41,635 nt of DNA from Porticoccus sp. GTDB lineage: Bacteria; Pseudomonadota; Gammaproteobacteria; Pseudomonadales; Porticoccaceae. The notes below the pieces were generated by a model. It worked only from the letters and a program-made list of their open reading frames with translations, did no database searches and was not told the origin of the DNA. Position 1 is the stretch's first letter. Every line of letters starts with the position of its first letter. Below, in pieces: positions 18,397 through 28,292 of the stretch. A program made the translations under genes and the position numbers. The stretch lies in the NCBI GenBank assembly GCA_021773405.1, contig JAJFKD010000018.1, positions 1 to 41,635 of the forward strand, in the 5' to 3' direction.

Positions 18397-18939
18397 GTGA
18401 TGGCTGAAGCCAACCAAGCATTTGACACGCTCGCTACGCTATCTGGTAAATACAACAATTCTGCCCGTTGGTTACCTGAGCAGGAAGACATAGCACCGAC
18501 TCGAAAGGTGGTTTGTTTTTCTCTCATGGGCGTCAATCTTGCCATGGCGCTTGAAGAGCTAACAGAAATTCTTGAACTGCCCCAATGTACCCGACTGCCT
18601 CGCGTCAAACACTGGGTTTGGGGCGTAGCAAATTTGCGAGGCCGCTTACTTCCTGTCATAAATCTTGCAGAGTTTTTGGGTGGAAGATTAACGTCTCCAC
18701 GCAAATTACACAGGGTGTTGGTTGTTGATTTACGCGGTGTATTTGTTGGCTTGGTTGTGGATCAGGTTTACGGTATGCGTAATCTGCAAGTGGATAAATT
18801 TCAGCGAAAGCCAGAAGGTATTCCCAAAATATTTTCACCCTATGCAGAGGGTGGTTTTTATCAAGAAGATGATACATGGATATTGCTGAGGCCAGGTAAG
18901 CTTCAGAGTGATCCACGCTTTATGGAGGTGGCTGCATAG
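18397..18939 (+). CDS. pilI: CheW-like coupling protein PilI
   Basis: PilI links the receptor PilJ to the kinase ChpA. The roughly 180-residue protein is a single CheW domain: VVCFSLMGVNLAMALEELTEIL begins the barrel, followed by WVWGVANLRGRLLPVINLAEFLG, the canonical CheW NLRG-PVIDL pattern, then VLVVDLRGVFVGLVVDQVYGM. The frame begins with GTG at 18397 followed directly by ATG at 18400. The AAGGG at 18383-18387 fits the GTG slightly better, so the exact start is open. It lies between pilH and pilJ as in Pseudomonas. Confidence 0.94.
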   Translation: MMAEANQAFDTLATLSGKYNNSARWLPEQEDIAPTRKVVCFSLMGVNLAMALEELTEILELPQCTRLPRVKHWVWGVANLRGRLLPVINLAEFLGGRLTSPRKLHRVLVVDLRGVFVGLVVDQVYGMRNLQVDKFQRKPEGIPKIFSPYAEGGFYQEDDTWILLRPGKLQSDPRFMEVAA

Positions 18940-19010
18940 CGGCCTACCAAAACATTATTTCCTAAAAATGCTGGTATAAACCGGCGTCACTTGTTCGGAG
19001 TGAGATTGAC

Positions 19011-21452
19011 ATGAAAAAAGGAATCCAGGGGTCAAAGACCAATTCTTCCATCCTTGTGCTATCGATCATATTAGCCTTGGTGGTAGTTTTTCTAGGGTAT
19101 AACCTGTTGAAGGTCTTTCAGCAGACATCCCAAGACCAGAATAACCTTCAGTCCGTAGCAGAAATGCGCGCACAGTCCTACCGGTTAGTAGGTTTGTCCC
19201 GTGAATCTACAGCGGGTAAAGAGAGGGCATTTGGTGAGTTGCAAAATGTTGCAGGCCAAATGGAAAAAACCTGGAATACCCTGAATACCAATTTGGCCGA
19301 TGAAGTTTCTGCCAATCAACTGGGTACGTTAGAGGCAACCTGGCGTAAGGCACACCAAAATGCCTTGACGATTATCGACAATAAAGAAACCGTTATTTTC
19401 CTTAATAAAATTGCAGCAACATTAAATAAAACACTACCTGAGCTCCAGCAAGAACACACCCAAGTAGTAGAAATACTATTAGCGAGTAGAGCTCCAGCAG
19501 ATCAAGTTGCTGTTGCCCAAGCACAATCCTGGCGTGCAGAACGTATAGGCCGTAACGTTGATAAAATGTTAGAGGGTGGTGCTGACGCAGAAGTTGCTGC
19601 TGACCAGTTCAACAGGGATGCAAATCTATTCGGTCAAGTTCTCGAGGGTATGAAAAGTGGCGATACTCAATTAGGTATCAGCCGAGTCACTAGTCGTAAA
19701 GCTGGGGAGAGTTTGGCCAGTATTACTGAGCGGTTTGCATTTGTGAGCAGCTCTGTTCAAGAAATTTTTGAAGCGACACCTGCATTGTTTAGTGCCAGTC
19801 AGGCAAACAACGCCATACTTGATGAATCGCCTGTTTTACAGGAACAAATAAGTCAGCTATCCGATACAGTAGCTTCGTTACCTGAAAGTCGTGACCTTAC
19901 CTACCAAACTGCACTCTATGCTGGTGTGTTGGGCGTTGTGTTATTGGCGGTTATGGGATTGTTGATAACATCAGAAACACGTCGGAGATTGCGCGAGACC
20001 GCTACGGCCAATGAACATAACCAACAAGCGATCCTTCGTTTGTTAGATGAAATTGCTGGGTTGGGTGAAGGTGATCTAACCAGTCATGCAACAGTAACCG
20101 AAGACTTTACGGGTGCTATTGCAGACTCTATTAACTATGCCATTGATCAGTTGAGAATTTTGGTGGCACAGATTCAGGATACCTCAGAGAACGTATCCGC
20201 AGCTGCTAACGAAACGCGAGCAACTGTGCTACAGCTGGCTGAGGCGTCAGAGCACCAGGCCCATGAAATTTCTGGGGCATCTGCTGCAATTAATGAGATG
20301 GCGATTACCATTGATCAGGTTTCTGCCAACTCTTCGGAATCTGCCACGGTGGCAGAAAAATCAGTATCAATCGCCAAAAAAGGTGCTGAGGTTGTACAAA
20401 GCACAATTGGCGGTATGGATACGACCCGTAAGCAGATTCAGGATACATCTAAGCGAATTAAACGACTGGGTGAGAGTTCTCAGGAAATTGGCGATATCGT
20501 GTCAGTGATTAATGATATTGCGGATCAAACCAATATTTTGGCACTAAATGCAGCTATTCAGGCATCGATGGCAGGTGACGCTGGTCGCGGTTTTGCGGTA
20601 GTTGCCGATGAAGTTCAACGATTGGCTGAACGTTCGGCTGTGGCAACAAAACAAATTGCATCATTGGTTAAAACAATTCAAACCGATACTAATGAAGCTG
20701 TGAACTCCATGGAGCAAACCACCGCAGAAGTGGTGAAGGGTGCAGAACGAGCTCATGCGGCTGGTGGAGCGCTAGAAGAAATTGAAACTGTATCGGCAGA
20801 TTTGGCTAAACTTATTCGCGATATCTCAACAGCAGCTAGCCAGCAAACCTCAACAGCGGGTCAGGTTTCCAGAACCATGCATGTGATTCAGGATATCTCT
20901 TCACAAACCCTGTCGGGAACTAATAATACAGCTCAATCCATTGGTGAATTGGCTGATTTGGCGGTCGAACTTCGCGGTTCTGTTTCCGGATTTAAGCTGC
21001 CTTCTTCCATGGAGCGGGTGAATATTTCAAGAACACCAGCGGATACGTTTGTACCTGAAAAATCAGGAGTTGATCTGATTTCATCGCCCCCGGTTAGTCA
21101 TGAACCTCTCTCTGAGGAAGTTGTTGAAAAGGCTGAGCCAGAAGAAGATTTTGATCTTTCCGATGATGACATTGCTAAAGCGAGTGCTCCTCTTTCTGCC
21201 AGCGAGCCTGGTGAGACGTCTTTGGAAGAAGACCTGGGATTGTCCGAAGAAGAATTCCTGGCTGAAGATGCTGCCATGGAGCAGCTGCTAGAAGGTGATG
21301 GTGCAGGTGATGACTGGGATGTCGATAAAGAGCTTGAGTCTCTAGATATAGAAAAAGATGCTTCAGAAGACAAAGAACTGTCTCTTGAAGGCATTGAACT
21401 TGATATAGATGAAGATAAGGGTGGGAGGCGAATTACGGACGAACGTATTTAA
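19011..21452 (+). CDS. pilJ: Methyl-accepting chemotaxis protein PilJ with acidic C-terminal extension
   Basis: PilJ is the membrane receptor of the Pil-Chp system and senses PilA or surface cues. The 813 residues begin with a membrane helix (about 14-35, [19 protein letters not shown]). A roughly 260-residue periplasmic helical domain, a second membrane helix (about 296-318), a HAMP region and a long cytoplasmic coiled coil follow. The signalling tip is [40 protein letters not shown]. Pseudomonas PilJ is near 680 residues. Here about 145 more follow from residue 668, strongly acidic (many Asp/Glu and Ser, for example FDLSDDD and [10 protein letters not shown]) and without recognisable domains. 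No CheR pentapeptide is seen at the end. Confidence 0.95.
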   Translation: MKKGIQGSKTNSSILVLSIILALVVVFLGYNLLKVFQQTSQDQNNLQSVAEMRAQSYRLVGLSRESTAGKERAFGELQNVAGQMEKTWNTLNTNLADEVSANQLGTLEATWRKAHQNALTIIDNKETVIFLNKIAATLNKTLPELQQEHTQVVEILLASRAPADQVAVAQAQSWRAERIGRNVDKMLEGGADAEVAADQFNRDANLFGQVLEGMKSGDTQLGISRVTSRKAGESLASITERFAFVSSSVQEIFEATPALFSASQANNAILDESPVLQEQISQLSDTVASLPESRDLTYQTALYAGVLGVVLLAVMGLLITSETRRRLRETATANEHNQQAILRLLDEIAGLGEGDLTSHATVTEDFTGAIADSINYAIDQLRILVAQIQDTSENVSAAANETRATVLQLAEASEHQAHEISGASAAINEMAITIDQVSANSSESATVAEKSVSIAKKGAEVVQSTIGGMDTTRKQIQDTSKRIKRLGESSQEIGDIVSVINDIADQTNILALNAAIQASMAGDAGRGFAVVADEVQRLAERSAVATKQIASLVKTIQTDTNEAVNSMEQTTAEVVKGAERAHAAGGALEEIETVSADLAKLIRDISTAASQQTSTAGQVSRTMHVIQDISSQTLSGTNNTAQSIGELADLAVELRGSVSGFKLPSSMERVNISRTPADTFVPEKSGVDLISSPPVSHEPLSEEVVEKAEPEEDFDLSDDDIAKASAPLSASEPGETSLEEDLGLSEEEFLAEDAAMEQLLEGDGAGDDWDVDKELESLDIEKDASEDKELSLEGIELDIDEDKGGRRITDERI

Positions 21453-21469
21453 AACGGCTCATATTTAGC

Positions 21470-21712
21470 ATGGCAAATATCCACCCAAAGTCCCTGTATC
21501 TCACTGCTAAACCAGATGTGAGTGTTGCAGAGGGCTTATTGATCTTTGGTTCTGAGGTACTAGCTATTGCAAAACAAGCTATTGCAAAACAAGGTATAGC
21601 AAAACCAAATATGATGAAACAAGGTGTGGCAAATACAATCTGCACAGTATCAGGGGTATTAAGGCTTGTGAGGCTGAACCCGCTGGTGCTGATTAGCGCA
21701 GGGAATTGTTGA
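21470..21712 (+). CDS. Small ORF with pentapeptide repeats in the position of pilK
   Basis: This is an 80-codon frame between pilJ and chpA whose TGA stop overlaps the chpA ATG as TGATG, the usual form of translational coupling. It is not recognised. Its centre is a tandem of five degenerate 15-base units (21563-21637) that encode AIAKQ, AIAKQ, GIAKP, NMMKQ and GVANT in frame. No clear ribosome binding site precedes the ATG at 21470. An internal TTG at 21539 after AGAGGG could be used instead. It shows no similarity to PilK (CheR). It may be a non-coding remnant that happens to stay open. Confidence 0.3.
   Translation: MANIHPKSLYLTAKPDVSVAEGLLIFGSEVLAIAKQAIAKQGIAKPNMMKQGVANTICTVSGVLRLVRLNPLVLISAGNC
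21563..21637 (+). repeat. Five degenerate 15-bp tandem units between pilJ and chpA
   Basis: The unit GCTATTGCAAAACAA occurs twice without change (21563-21577, 21578-21592). Three diverged copies follow, starting at 21593, 21608 and 21623, all in 15-base register. Because the unit is a multiple of three, copy-number change would alter the small ORF without shifting frame. The array ends about 75 bases before the chpA start. Confidence 0.75.
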
Positions 21713-24700
21713 TGGAATTGAAGGGACGATTACAAGGCCTGGAGTGGTTGATTGAGGAGGTGGAAGCCAGTCTTCATCTTGCTTATGAGGCGCTCGAGTC
21801 CTACCTTGCAGATTCCTCTGATGAAGCTCAAATACGGTATTGTCTAAGTTATCTCCACCAAATTCATGGCTCTTTAAAGATAGTTGAGTGTCATGGACCA
21901 TTACTATTGGCCGAGGAAATGGAAAGCTTGGCTGAAAGCATGTTGGAGCAACATGTTTCTAATATAGAGGATGCCTGTGATGTCATGGTGCAGGCGATTC
22001 TAAAGTTGCCGGCTTACCTGCGCCAGGTCATGATCAGTCGTCGTGATCAGCCAGAAACCTTACTCCTTCTTCTTAACGACCTTAGGGCTGTTAGAGGAGA
22101 GCACCTCGTTTCTGAGACAGTCTTTTTCTCTCCGAAGATGGATGCGGCTCAAAATTTGAGCACACCCTACAATCGTAAGCCCGATCAAATTGCGATGTCT
22201 AATTTGCTTCGCAAGCTGCGTCAAATGTATCAATTTGCTTTGGCTGGGGTGGTCAAAGATGAAACAGTCGGGGAAAATTTTGGTTATTTAGACAAAGTTT
22301 TTTCCCGGTTAAAAGAATTGAGTAAGGGCTTTCCACGGGAGCCATTATGGACAGCAGTTCTGGCACTACTTGAGGGTATTTCAGCTAAGGAAATACCCCT
22401 TGGTTACTCTGTTAGAAAGCTTTTGCAAGAGCTCGATGGTGAAATCGAACAATTGGCAAAGATGGGTTTTGACGGATTGTCTCAACCACTGCCAGAAGCC
22501 TTACTAAAAAACCTTTTGTTTTATATTGCTTATGCTCGCAGTGATGCACCTAGAGCAGTGCAAGTTCGAACAGAATATGGGTTGGATGACTCATTGCCTG
22601 AAACTCTGCTCGAAGATAGTGGCGAAGGTCTATCACCGATCTATCATCCAGAAACAGCAGAAGCTATTGTGGCTGCCTTGGTTCAAGAAATTGGCCAAGT
22701 AAAAGATAGTTTAGACCGCTATGCCATGATGGGTAGTGATGGAGACGACAGTGAAAACCTCCAGCTCTTAGACGATTCGATTAGTGGATTACGGCGTACC
22801 AGAGATTCTTTGGCCGTTTTGGGTCGCAATGAGCTGCGCGAATCCATGGCTAGTGCCTGTGAACAAGTCTCGGCGTTCCGTAGTAATCCTTCTGATTCTG
22901 CAAAAGGCTGCCTGATGCTGGTTGCCTCCCAATTGTTGGAGGTGGAATCGGACCTAGAAAGCTGGCTCCATAGTAATCAACAGTTAATGGAAGGGTATAC
23001 CCCGCCTGATGAAATGCAGGTAGAGGTTAATCGTGCCCAAGATGCGCTATTAACAGAAGCCAGAAAAGGGTTGGATACGGTTAAAGAGGCCATTGTCGAT
23101 TTTATTGCATCGCAATGGCAGCGTGAAAAACTTGATGGTGTTCCAGAGACCATTCTGGATATTCGTGGTGCGCTGGAAATGATGCACCTACAGCGAGCGG
23201 CTGAAGTACTGGATGCTTGTAATTTATTTCTGGTTGAACAAGTACTCGTTGAAGAAAATGTTCCCAGCTGGAATTTGTTAGATGCTTTGGCAGATGCCAT
23301 TACCAGTATTGAATACTATCTGGAATTTGTAGGTACAGAAGACGATCAGGCTGAACAAACAATATTGAGTCTGGCAGAAAATGGTGTAGCCAAGCTTGGT
23401 TACCCTATAGGGGATGTAGAGCCCGATTTATCGGAGGCACCATCTGATACTGGACATGAGCAGGCCTCAGATGAAGCTGTTAGCGAAACGCCTGTAAGCC
23501 AATCGAATATTCCTGAAGAAGATGATGAGATTGCCGATCAGGAAATCATCGAGATTTATCTTGAAGAAATAGTCGAACTTGAAGAGCTCATTGACCTCTC
23601 TTTTAACCAGTGGGTAAACAATTCAGAGAATCAAGACAGCCTGGGTGATTTAAGACGTTGTTTTCATACGCTTAAAGGAAGTAGCCGCATGGTCAAAGCC
23701 CAGTCATTGGGTGAGCTAGGCTGGGCCGTTGAAAACCTTCTTAATAAAGTGATTGAAAAGCGGATTACAGTAACGCCGACAGTTGTAGCATTGGTCGATC
23801 TTGCGCGAGAAGAAATATCTGGTTTGGCGGAAGCATTTCAGCACCAAAAAAGTTACGAACGTTGGGACTATGTATCAGGCTTAATTACAGCAGCTGATGC
23901 ATTGGCCAAAGGGGAAAACCCTGAATTACCTGTTGTCGATGAAAATGAAGCCGAGCAAGCTGATACTTCACATGAGATCAACGAAGAGGTACTTGTCGAT
24001 GAAGTTGCAGAGATCTCAGCACTTGATGAGCTTTTAGAAGAAGGGTCTGCAGAAGAAAGCTCTATAGAAGAAGATGGCGATTTAGCAAAAGATTCTCTGC
24101 CAGAGGATGAAGAGAGTGAACTCCTAGATATATTCTCTACTGAAGCGGAAGATTATCTGAAAACAATACTAAGTTTTGTTGATGAGCAGCGTCGGGAAGC
24201 ACCCGTTTATAGCACGGTTACAAGTACTGTACAGAGTGCCCTCCATACCTTGAAAGGCAGCGCTCGTATGGCAGAAATTACTCCCATTGCAGATTTAATT
24301 TCACCACTGGAGCACTACACCAAAGAACTTTATACCTATCAGCTAGAAGTTGATAACGACATTGTCCAGCTATTCGCTGATGCTGTAGATTATTGCCGCC
24401 ATGTCATTGCGCCTATGAAGCATGAGCATCGAATGGGAGATATTCCTGAGCTTGGGGCGTTTTTGACTAGGTTGGCCGAGTTGCGAGAGCGTTCAGTAGC
24501 ACCTCTAGTTAGTACTAAACAGGTACAACAAAGCTCAGTAGATCCAGAATTACTGAATATGTTGATGACCGAGGGTATGCAAAATCTGCTGGATGTAGAT
24601 GAGAGTTTGCTCCACTGGCATCAGTCCTCAGGCGATACCTCGAAACTTGAACAGTTAAGAGACGAATTGAAACAACTGGCAACGGCGGCAAGTCGTGCGG

Positions 24701-27525
24701 GTGTTGATGCAATGAGTGAACTGTCTCTCCTGTTAAGTACGGGTTACGACAGTATTATCGAATGCAATTTGTCCTTAAATGATGAGGATACCGGGCTGTT
24801 ACAGCAGGCTCATGAAGAATTGTTGGGCATGGTTGATTGTGTCGCAGCAAATCAAGAATTATCACCTGTTTCAGCTGAATTGGCTGAACAACTTGATCGT
24901 TTGGCCATTGAAGCTTCGGATAAGGCGTTAGCAGCATCTGTCGAGTCTGCAGCGGATATAGATCAGGGCTCTGAGGCAGATATAGAGAAAGTTGTTGGTG
25001 AAGTTAATGAAGTTGACTCACCAGATGATAAAGCTGGGATGGCTATAGAGGATATTCAGCCTGAGTCTGATACTGGGGAGTCAGGGGCTTTGCCTCAGGT
25101 GACGATTGAACCATTAGATAGAGCAGATGTTGACCTTGATATTCTGGAAACCTTTATATCAGAAGCGGATGAATTGCTAGAGGAGATTGACCAGGCACTT
25201 CAAGGTTGGGAGCAGAACTGGTCTAGCAAAGATCATGTGGAAGCATTAAAGCGTTCCTTGCATACCCTTAAGGGTGGTGCCCGTATGTCGGGTATGGAAC
25301 AGCTTGGAACTTTGAGCCATGACCTCGAAACAGAAGTGACGATTCTTGAAACAAAGCCAGATCAACTCAATAAAAGTATTTTTCAGGGATTGCTTCGCCA
25401 GCAGGATTATTTATTAGAGTCACTTAACCTTGCCCGCAGGCTCTTTGATGATTCTGACGAACAGCCAGAGCTACCGGTAAGTGACACGACGACCGAAGAG
25501 AGTGTGCAGCCTGAGCCAAGTGTAGAGGAGGTCTTTACAGAGCAAGAAGCAGGTGCTGGCACCGAATTGATCATGAAAACTGTGTTGCCCCATGTGGTAG
25601 ACGAGACTTCAGAAGCTCAGTTTAAACCAGATGCAGCGGCACTCAGCATGCCAGATATCAAGCGTCAAAGTCAGCCTCAGGAAATGACCAGGGTGCCTGC
25701 CGCATTGTTAGAAAGCTTGGTGAATTTGGCGGGTGAAACTAGTATTTCACGTGGTCGTGTAGAGCAACATGTTAGTGAATTTGCTTTCACCTTGGATGAA
25801 ATGGAATCCACGATTCAGCGGCTAAAAGACCAGATTCGCCGTATTGGTATGGAAACTGAAGCACAAGTAATGTTCCGTCAGGAACAGCTGGAAGCTATGT
25901 CAGTAGCCGAGGGCTTTGATCCTTTGGAAATGGATCGTTATTCTCAATTACAACAACTCTCTCGTTCCCTGCTTGAATCCTCTTCGGATTTACAGGACCT
26001 TAAAAATACGCTGGTTGATAAGTCTCGTGGTGCTGACGCTGAATTGCTTGCTCAGTCCCGTATTAATACTGATCTGCAAGAACAATTAATGCAGTCTCGC
26101 ATGGTGCCATTCCTTAGAATCGTACCCAGGCTGCGTCGTATGGTCCGCCAGCTCAGTGATGAGTTAGGCAAAAACGTAGAATTATATCTAGCCAATGTTG
26201 AAGGTGAGATGGATCGTTCTGTGATGGAGCAGATGCTTCCTCCATTAGAGCATATGATCAGAAACTCCATTGACCATGGTATTGAGTCAGAACAAGAGCG
26301 AAAAAGTGCTGGGAAATCTGAAGCAGGTGCTATTTCCATTGGCTTGGTTCGTGAAGGTGGCGATATCGTCATTCAATTGGCCGATGATGGTCGTGGCCTC
26401 AATATAGAGTCGATCCGCCGGCGCGCAATCGAGATGGAACTGATGGCGGAAGATAGTGACCTCAGTGATCAGGAAATCATTCAATTTATTTTCCAGCCAG
26501 GCTTCTCAACCACCGAAGAAGTAACACAAGTCTCTGGCCGCGGTGTCGGCATGGATGTAGTGAATAGCCAAGTCCGAGAGCTAGGTGGTTTTGTACAAAT
26601 TGTTACCCGTAAGGGTGAAGGTACTCAGTTTAGTATCCGTTTGCCATTTACGGTATCGGTTAACCGTGCATTGATGATTGATATTGGTGAAGACCGTTAT
26701 GCTTTGCCATTAAACAGTGTGGATGGTGTGGTTCGGGTCAGCTCTATGGAGTTGGAGCATTACTATCGTTTCCCCGATGCGAGACTTGAATATGCAGGTG
26801 GTCGCTACGAGGTAAGATACCTTGGCAGCTTGTTAAGTGAAGAGTTGACGCCGAAGGTCGATATGTCCGTGGAATCGGTCTTCTTGGTATTAGTGCACTC
26901 AGAAACCCGCCTCTATGCAGTTCAGGTTGATCGCTTGGCAGGCAGTAGTGAAATTGTGGTGAAAAGCCTTGGACCGCAATTTAGCAAAGTGCCGGGTTTG
27001 TCCGGGGCAACGTTACTGGGTGATGGCCGAGTTGTGGTGATCCTTGATCTGTTGGCTCTGTTGCGGGCACAGGTGACAGCTAAACCTGGGGTTGAGGTAC
27101 TCGATTCAAGGGAAGAGTCCAGTCAATCTGATGCACCAACGGTGATGGTCGTTGATGACTCAGTAACTGTAAGGAAAGTCGCCAGTCGATTCCTCGAACG
27201 TGAAGGTTTCCAAGTTGTGACAGCTCGAGATGGCGTTGAGGCGATGCAGTTGCTTCAGGAAAACCAGCCAGACATCATGCTGTTGGATATTGAGATGCCT
27301 CGCATGGATGGCTTTGAAGTGGCACGAAGGGTCAAAGAAAGTGAAGAGCTTAAGAATATACCTATTATTATGATTACCTCCAGAACGGGAGAGAAGCACC
27401 GGGAACGTGCTGTTGATTTAGGTGTTGAGGGTTATTTAGGTAAGCCTTACCAGGAAGAAGAGTTGCTTGAAGCCATGACAACATTTATGAATTTGGTAGA
27501 ACAAGAAGAATCATCTAGCACATAA
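21712..27525 (+). CDS. chpA: Hybrid histidine kinase ChpA (CheA-type, multi-HPt, receiver at C-terminus)
   Basis: ChpA is the central kinase of the twitching system and phosphorylates PilG and PilH. With the ATG at 21712 it has 1937 residues. In order: a FimL-like N-terminal HPt-type domain with HQIHGSLK (His49), degenerate helical repeats, then three canonical HPt domains with HTLKGSSRM (His652), HTLKGSARM (His845) and HTLKGGARM (His1184), separated by acidic linkers. A dimerisation helix pair, the HATPase core with HMIRNSIDHG (from 1514), DDGRG and GRGVGMDVV, a CheW-like domain and a C-terminal receiver follow (VMVVDDS, phospho-acceptor Asp1859, GYLGKP). Pseudomonas ChpA is larger and has more phosphotransfer domains. 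An AGGGA ribosome binding site precedes the ATG. Confidence 0.95.
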   Translation: MELKGRLQGLEWLIEEVEASLHLAYEALESYLADSSDEAQIRYCLSYLHQIHGSLKIVECHGPLLLAEEMESLAESMLEQHVSNIEDACDVMVQAILKLPAYLRQVMISRRDQPETLLLLLNDLRAVRGEHLVSETVFFSPKMDAAQNLSTPYNRKPDQIAMSNLLRKLRQMYQFALAGVVKDETVGENFGYLDKVFSRLKELSKGFPREPLWTAVLALLEGISAKEIPLGYSVRKLLQELDGEIEQLAKMGFDGLSQPLPEALLKNLLFYIAYARSDAPRAVQVRTEYGLDDSLPETLLEDSGEGLSPIYHPETAEAIVAALVQEIGQVKDSLDRYAMMGSDGDDSENLQLLDDSISGLRRTRDSLAVLGRNELRESMASACEQVSAFRSNPSDSAKGCLMLVASQLLEVESDLESWLHSNQQLMEGYTPPDEMQVEVNRAQDALLTEARKGLDTVKEAIVDFIASQWQREKLDGVPETILDIRGALEMMHLQRAAEVLDACNLFLVEQVLVEENVPSWNLLDALADAITSIEYYLEFVGTEDDQAEQTILSLAENGVAKLGYPIGDVEPDLSEAPSDTGHEQASDEAVSETPVSQSNIPEEDDEIADQEIIEIYLEEIVELEELIDLSFNQWVNNSENQDSLGDLRRCFHTLKGSSRMVKAQSLGELGWAVENLLNKVIEKRITVTPTVVALVDLAREEISGLAEAFQHQKSYERWDYVSGLITAADALAKGENPELPVVDENEAEQADTSHEINEEVLVDEVAEISALDELLEEGSAEESSIEEDGDLAKDSLPEDEESELLDIFSTEAEDYLKTILSFVDEQRREAPVYSTVTSTVQSALHTLKGSARMAEITPIADLISPLEHYTKELYTYQLEVDNDIVQLFADAVDYCRHVIAPMKHEHRMGDIPELGAFLTRLAELRERSVAPLVSTKQVQQSSVDPELLNMLMTEGMQNLLDVDESLLHWHQSSGDTSKLEQLRDELKQLATAASRAGVDAMSELSLLLSTGYDSIIECNLSLNDEDTGLLQQAHEELLGMVDCVAANQELSPVSAELAEQLDRLAIEASDKALAASVESAADIDQGSEADIEKVVGEVNEVDSPDDKAGMAIEDIQPESDTGESGALPQVTIEPLDRADVDLDILETFISEADELLEEIDQALQGWEQNWSSKDHVEALKRSLHTLKGGARMSGMEQLGTLSHDLETEVTILETKPDQLNKSIFQGLLRQQDYLLESLNLARRLFDDSDEQPELPVSDTTTEESVQPEPSVEEVFTEQEAGAGTELIMKTVLPHVVDETSEAQFKPDAAALSMPDIKRQSQPQEMTRVPAALLESLVNLAGETSISRGRVEQHVSEFAFTLDEMESTIQRLKDQIRRIGMETEAQVMFRQEQLEAMSVAEGFDPLEMDRYSQLQQLSRSLLESSSDLQDLKNTLVDKSRGADAELLAQSRINTDLQEQLMQSRMVPFLRIVPRLRRMVRQLSDELGKNVELYLANVEGEMDRSVMEQMLPPLEHMIRNSIDHGIESEQERKSAGKSEAGAISIGLVREGGDIVIQLADDGRGLNIESIRRRAIEMELMAEDSDLSDQEIIQFIFQPGFSTTEEVTQVSGRGVGMDVVNSQVRELGGFVQIVTRKGEGTQFSIRLPFTVSVNRALMIDIGEDRYALPLNSVDGVVRVSSMELEHYYRFPDARLEYAGGRYEVRYLGSLLSEELTPKVDMSVESVFLVLVHSETRLYAVQVDRLAGSSEIVVKSLGPQFSKVPGLSGATLLGDGRVVVILDLLALLRAQVTAKPGVEVLDSREESSQSDAPTVMVVDDSVTVRKVASRFLEREGFQVVTARDGVEAMQLLQENQPDIMLLDIEMPRMDGFEVARRVKESEELKNIPIIMITSRTGEKHRERAVDLGVEGYLGKPYQEEELLEAMTTFMNLVEQEESSST

Positions 27526-27602
27526 GATTCAGCCCCTTTGGCTTAAGTGACTTTTATTCTAAAGATGGTTATTAATAAAGATTTTTTCTACAGGAGCAGG
27601 CC

Positions 27603-28106
27603 ATGAGCCAGGTAGCCCCAGCAGAACCTCAAGAAGTTGAAGAAATAAACTGTTTGTTTGTTCCTTTAAGCGAGAGTGCTCTGTTAGTTCCTATGTCAGC
27701 CGTTGCTGAGGTGATACAAGCGGTTGAGGTCTCAGCACAGGAAAATGCTCCGGTCTGGTTTAATGGCTGGCTGGAATGGCGCCAAAAGCGCGTTCCGCTG
27801 ATTTCATTTGAAGCTTTCAGTACAGAGAGCCGTGAGAGCTTTTCTGGCAGTTCATCAGCGTTGGTCATAAATACCTTGAGCCCAGAAAAAGGGCTTAGCT
27901 ACTATGCTATCCATGCCCAGGACTTTTCACACCTTGTTCGTATTGCAGAAGATGATCCTTTGCAGCAAGTCGATGATCAGGGCTCAGCACCTCATGTTTT
28001 AATGCATGTAGAATTAGATGGCCAAATCATGCAAATTCCCGATTTGGAAAGCCTGGAATCCTATTTAGCCAGCAGTCTTCAAGACTATGTTAAGAGTGCA
28101 ACATAG
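27603..28106 (+). CDS. chpC: CheW-like protein ChpC
   Basis: ChpC is a second CheW-type adaptor of the Pil-Chp system and couples additional receptors to ChpA. The 167-residue protein has a degenerate CheW barrel: INCLFVPLSESALLVPMSAVAEVIQA, then the WFNGWLEWRQKRVPLISFEAF segment that replaces the usual NLRG-PVIDL motif. A GGAGCAGG ribosome binding site precedes the ATG at 27603. It follows chpA by 77 bases with no methylesterase gene (chpB) between, unlike Pseudomonas. It appears to be the last gene of the operon. Confidence 0.87.
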   Translation: MSQVAPAEPQEVEEINCLFVPLSESALLVPMSAVAEVIQAVEVSAQENAPVWFNGWLEWRQKRVPLISFEAFSTESRESFSGSSSALVINTLSPEKGLSYYAIHAQDFSHLVRIAEDDPLQQVDDQGSAPHVLMHVELDGQIMQIPDLESLESYLASSLQDYVKSAT

Positions 28107-28292
28107 AATAATTTCTTTTAGTTGGCACTCCTAGATCATCTTGGTAGATAGATTCACTAAAATTGCCAGTTGGCTGTGACTCCTGTAGTTTGTAATTAGC
28201 GGGATGATTATTCTTACCCTGAGAGAGAACTCTGCTGAAAAGTAATTTGTTGAAAAACAGCTTTTTACTGTAGATGAACATGGGAGATGAGG

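Noticed and set aside
18970-18985. Small hairpin GCTGGT-ATAA-ACCGGC before pilJ as a terminator or riboswitch
   Set aside because: Only six pairs with one G-U, no T-run, and it lies inside an operon.
21433-21645. Minus-strand 70-codon frame with repeated CFAIA units
   Set aside because: It is only the complement of the 15-base repeat array; the plus-strand frame is coupled to chpA and is the better candidate.
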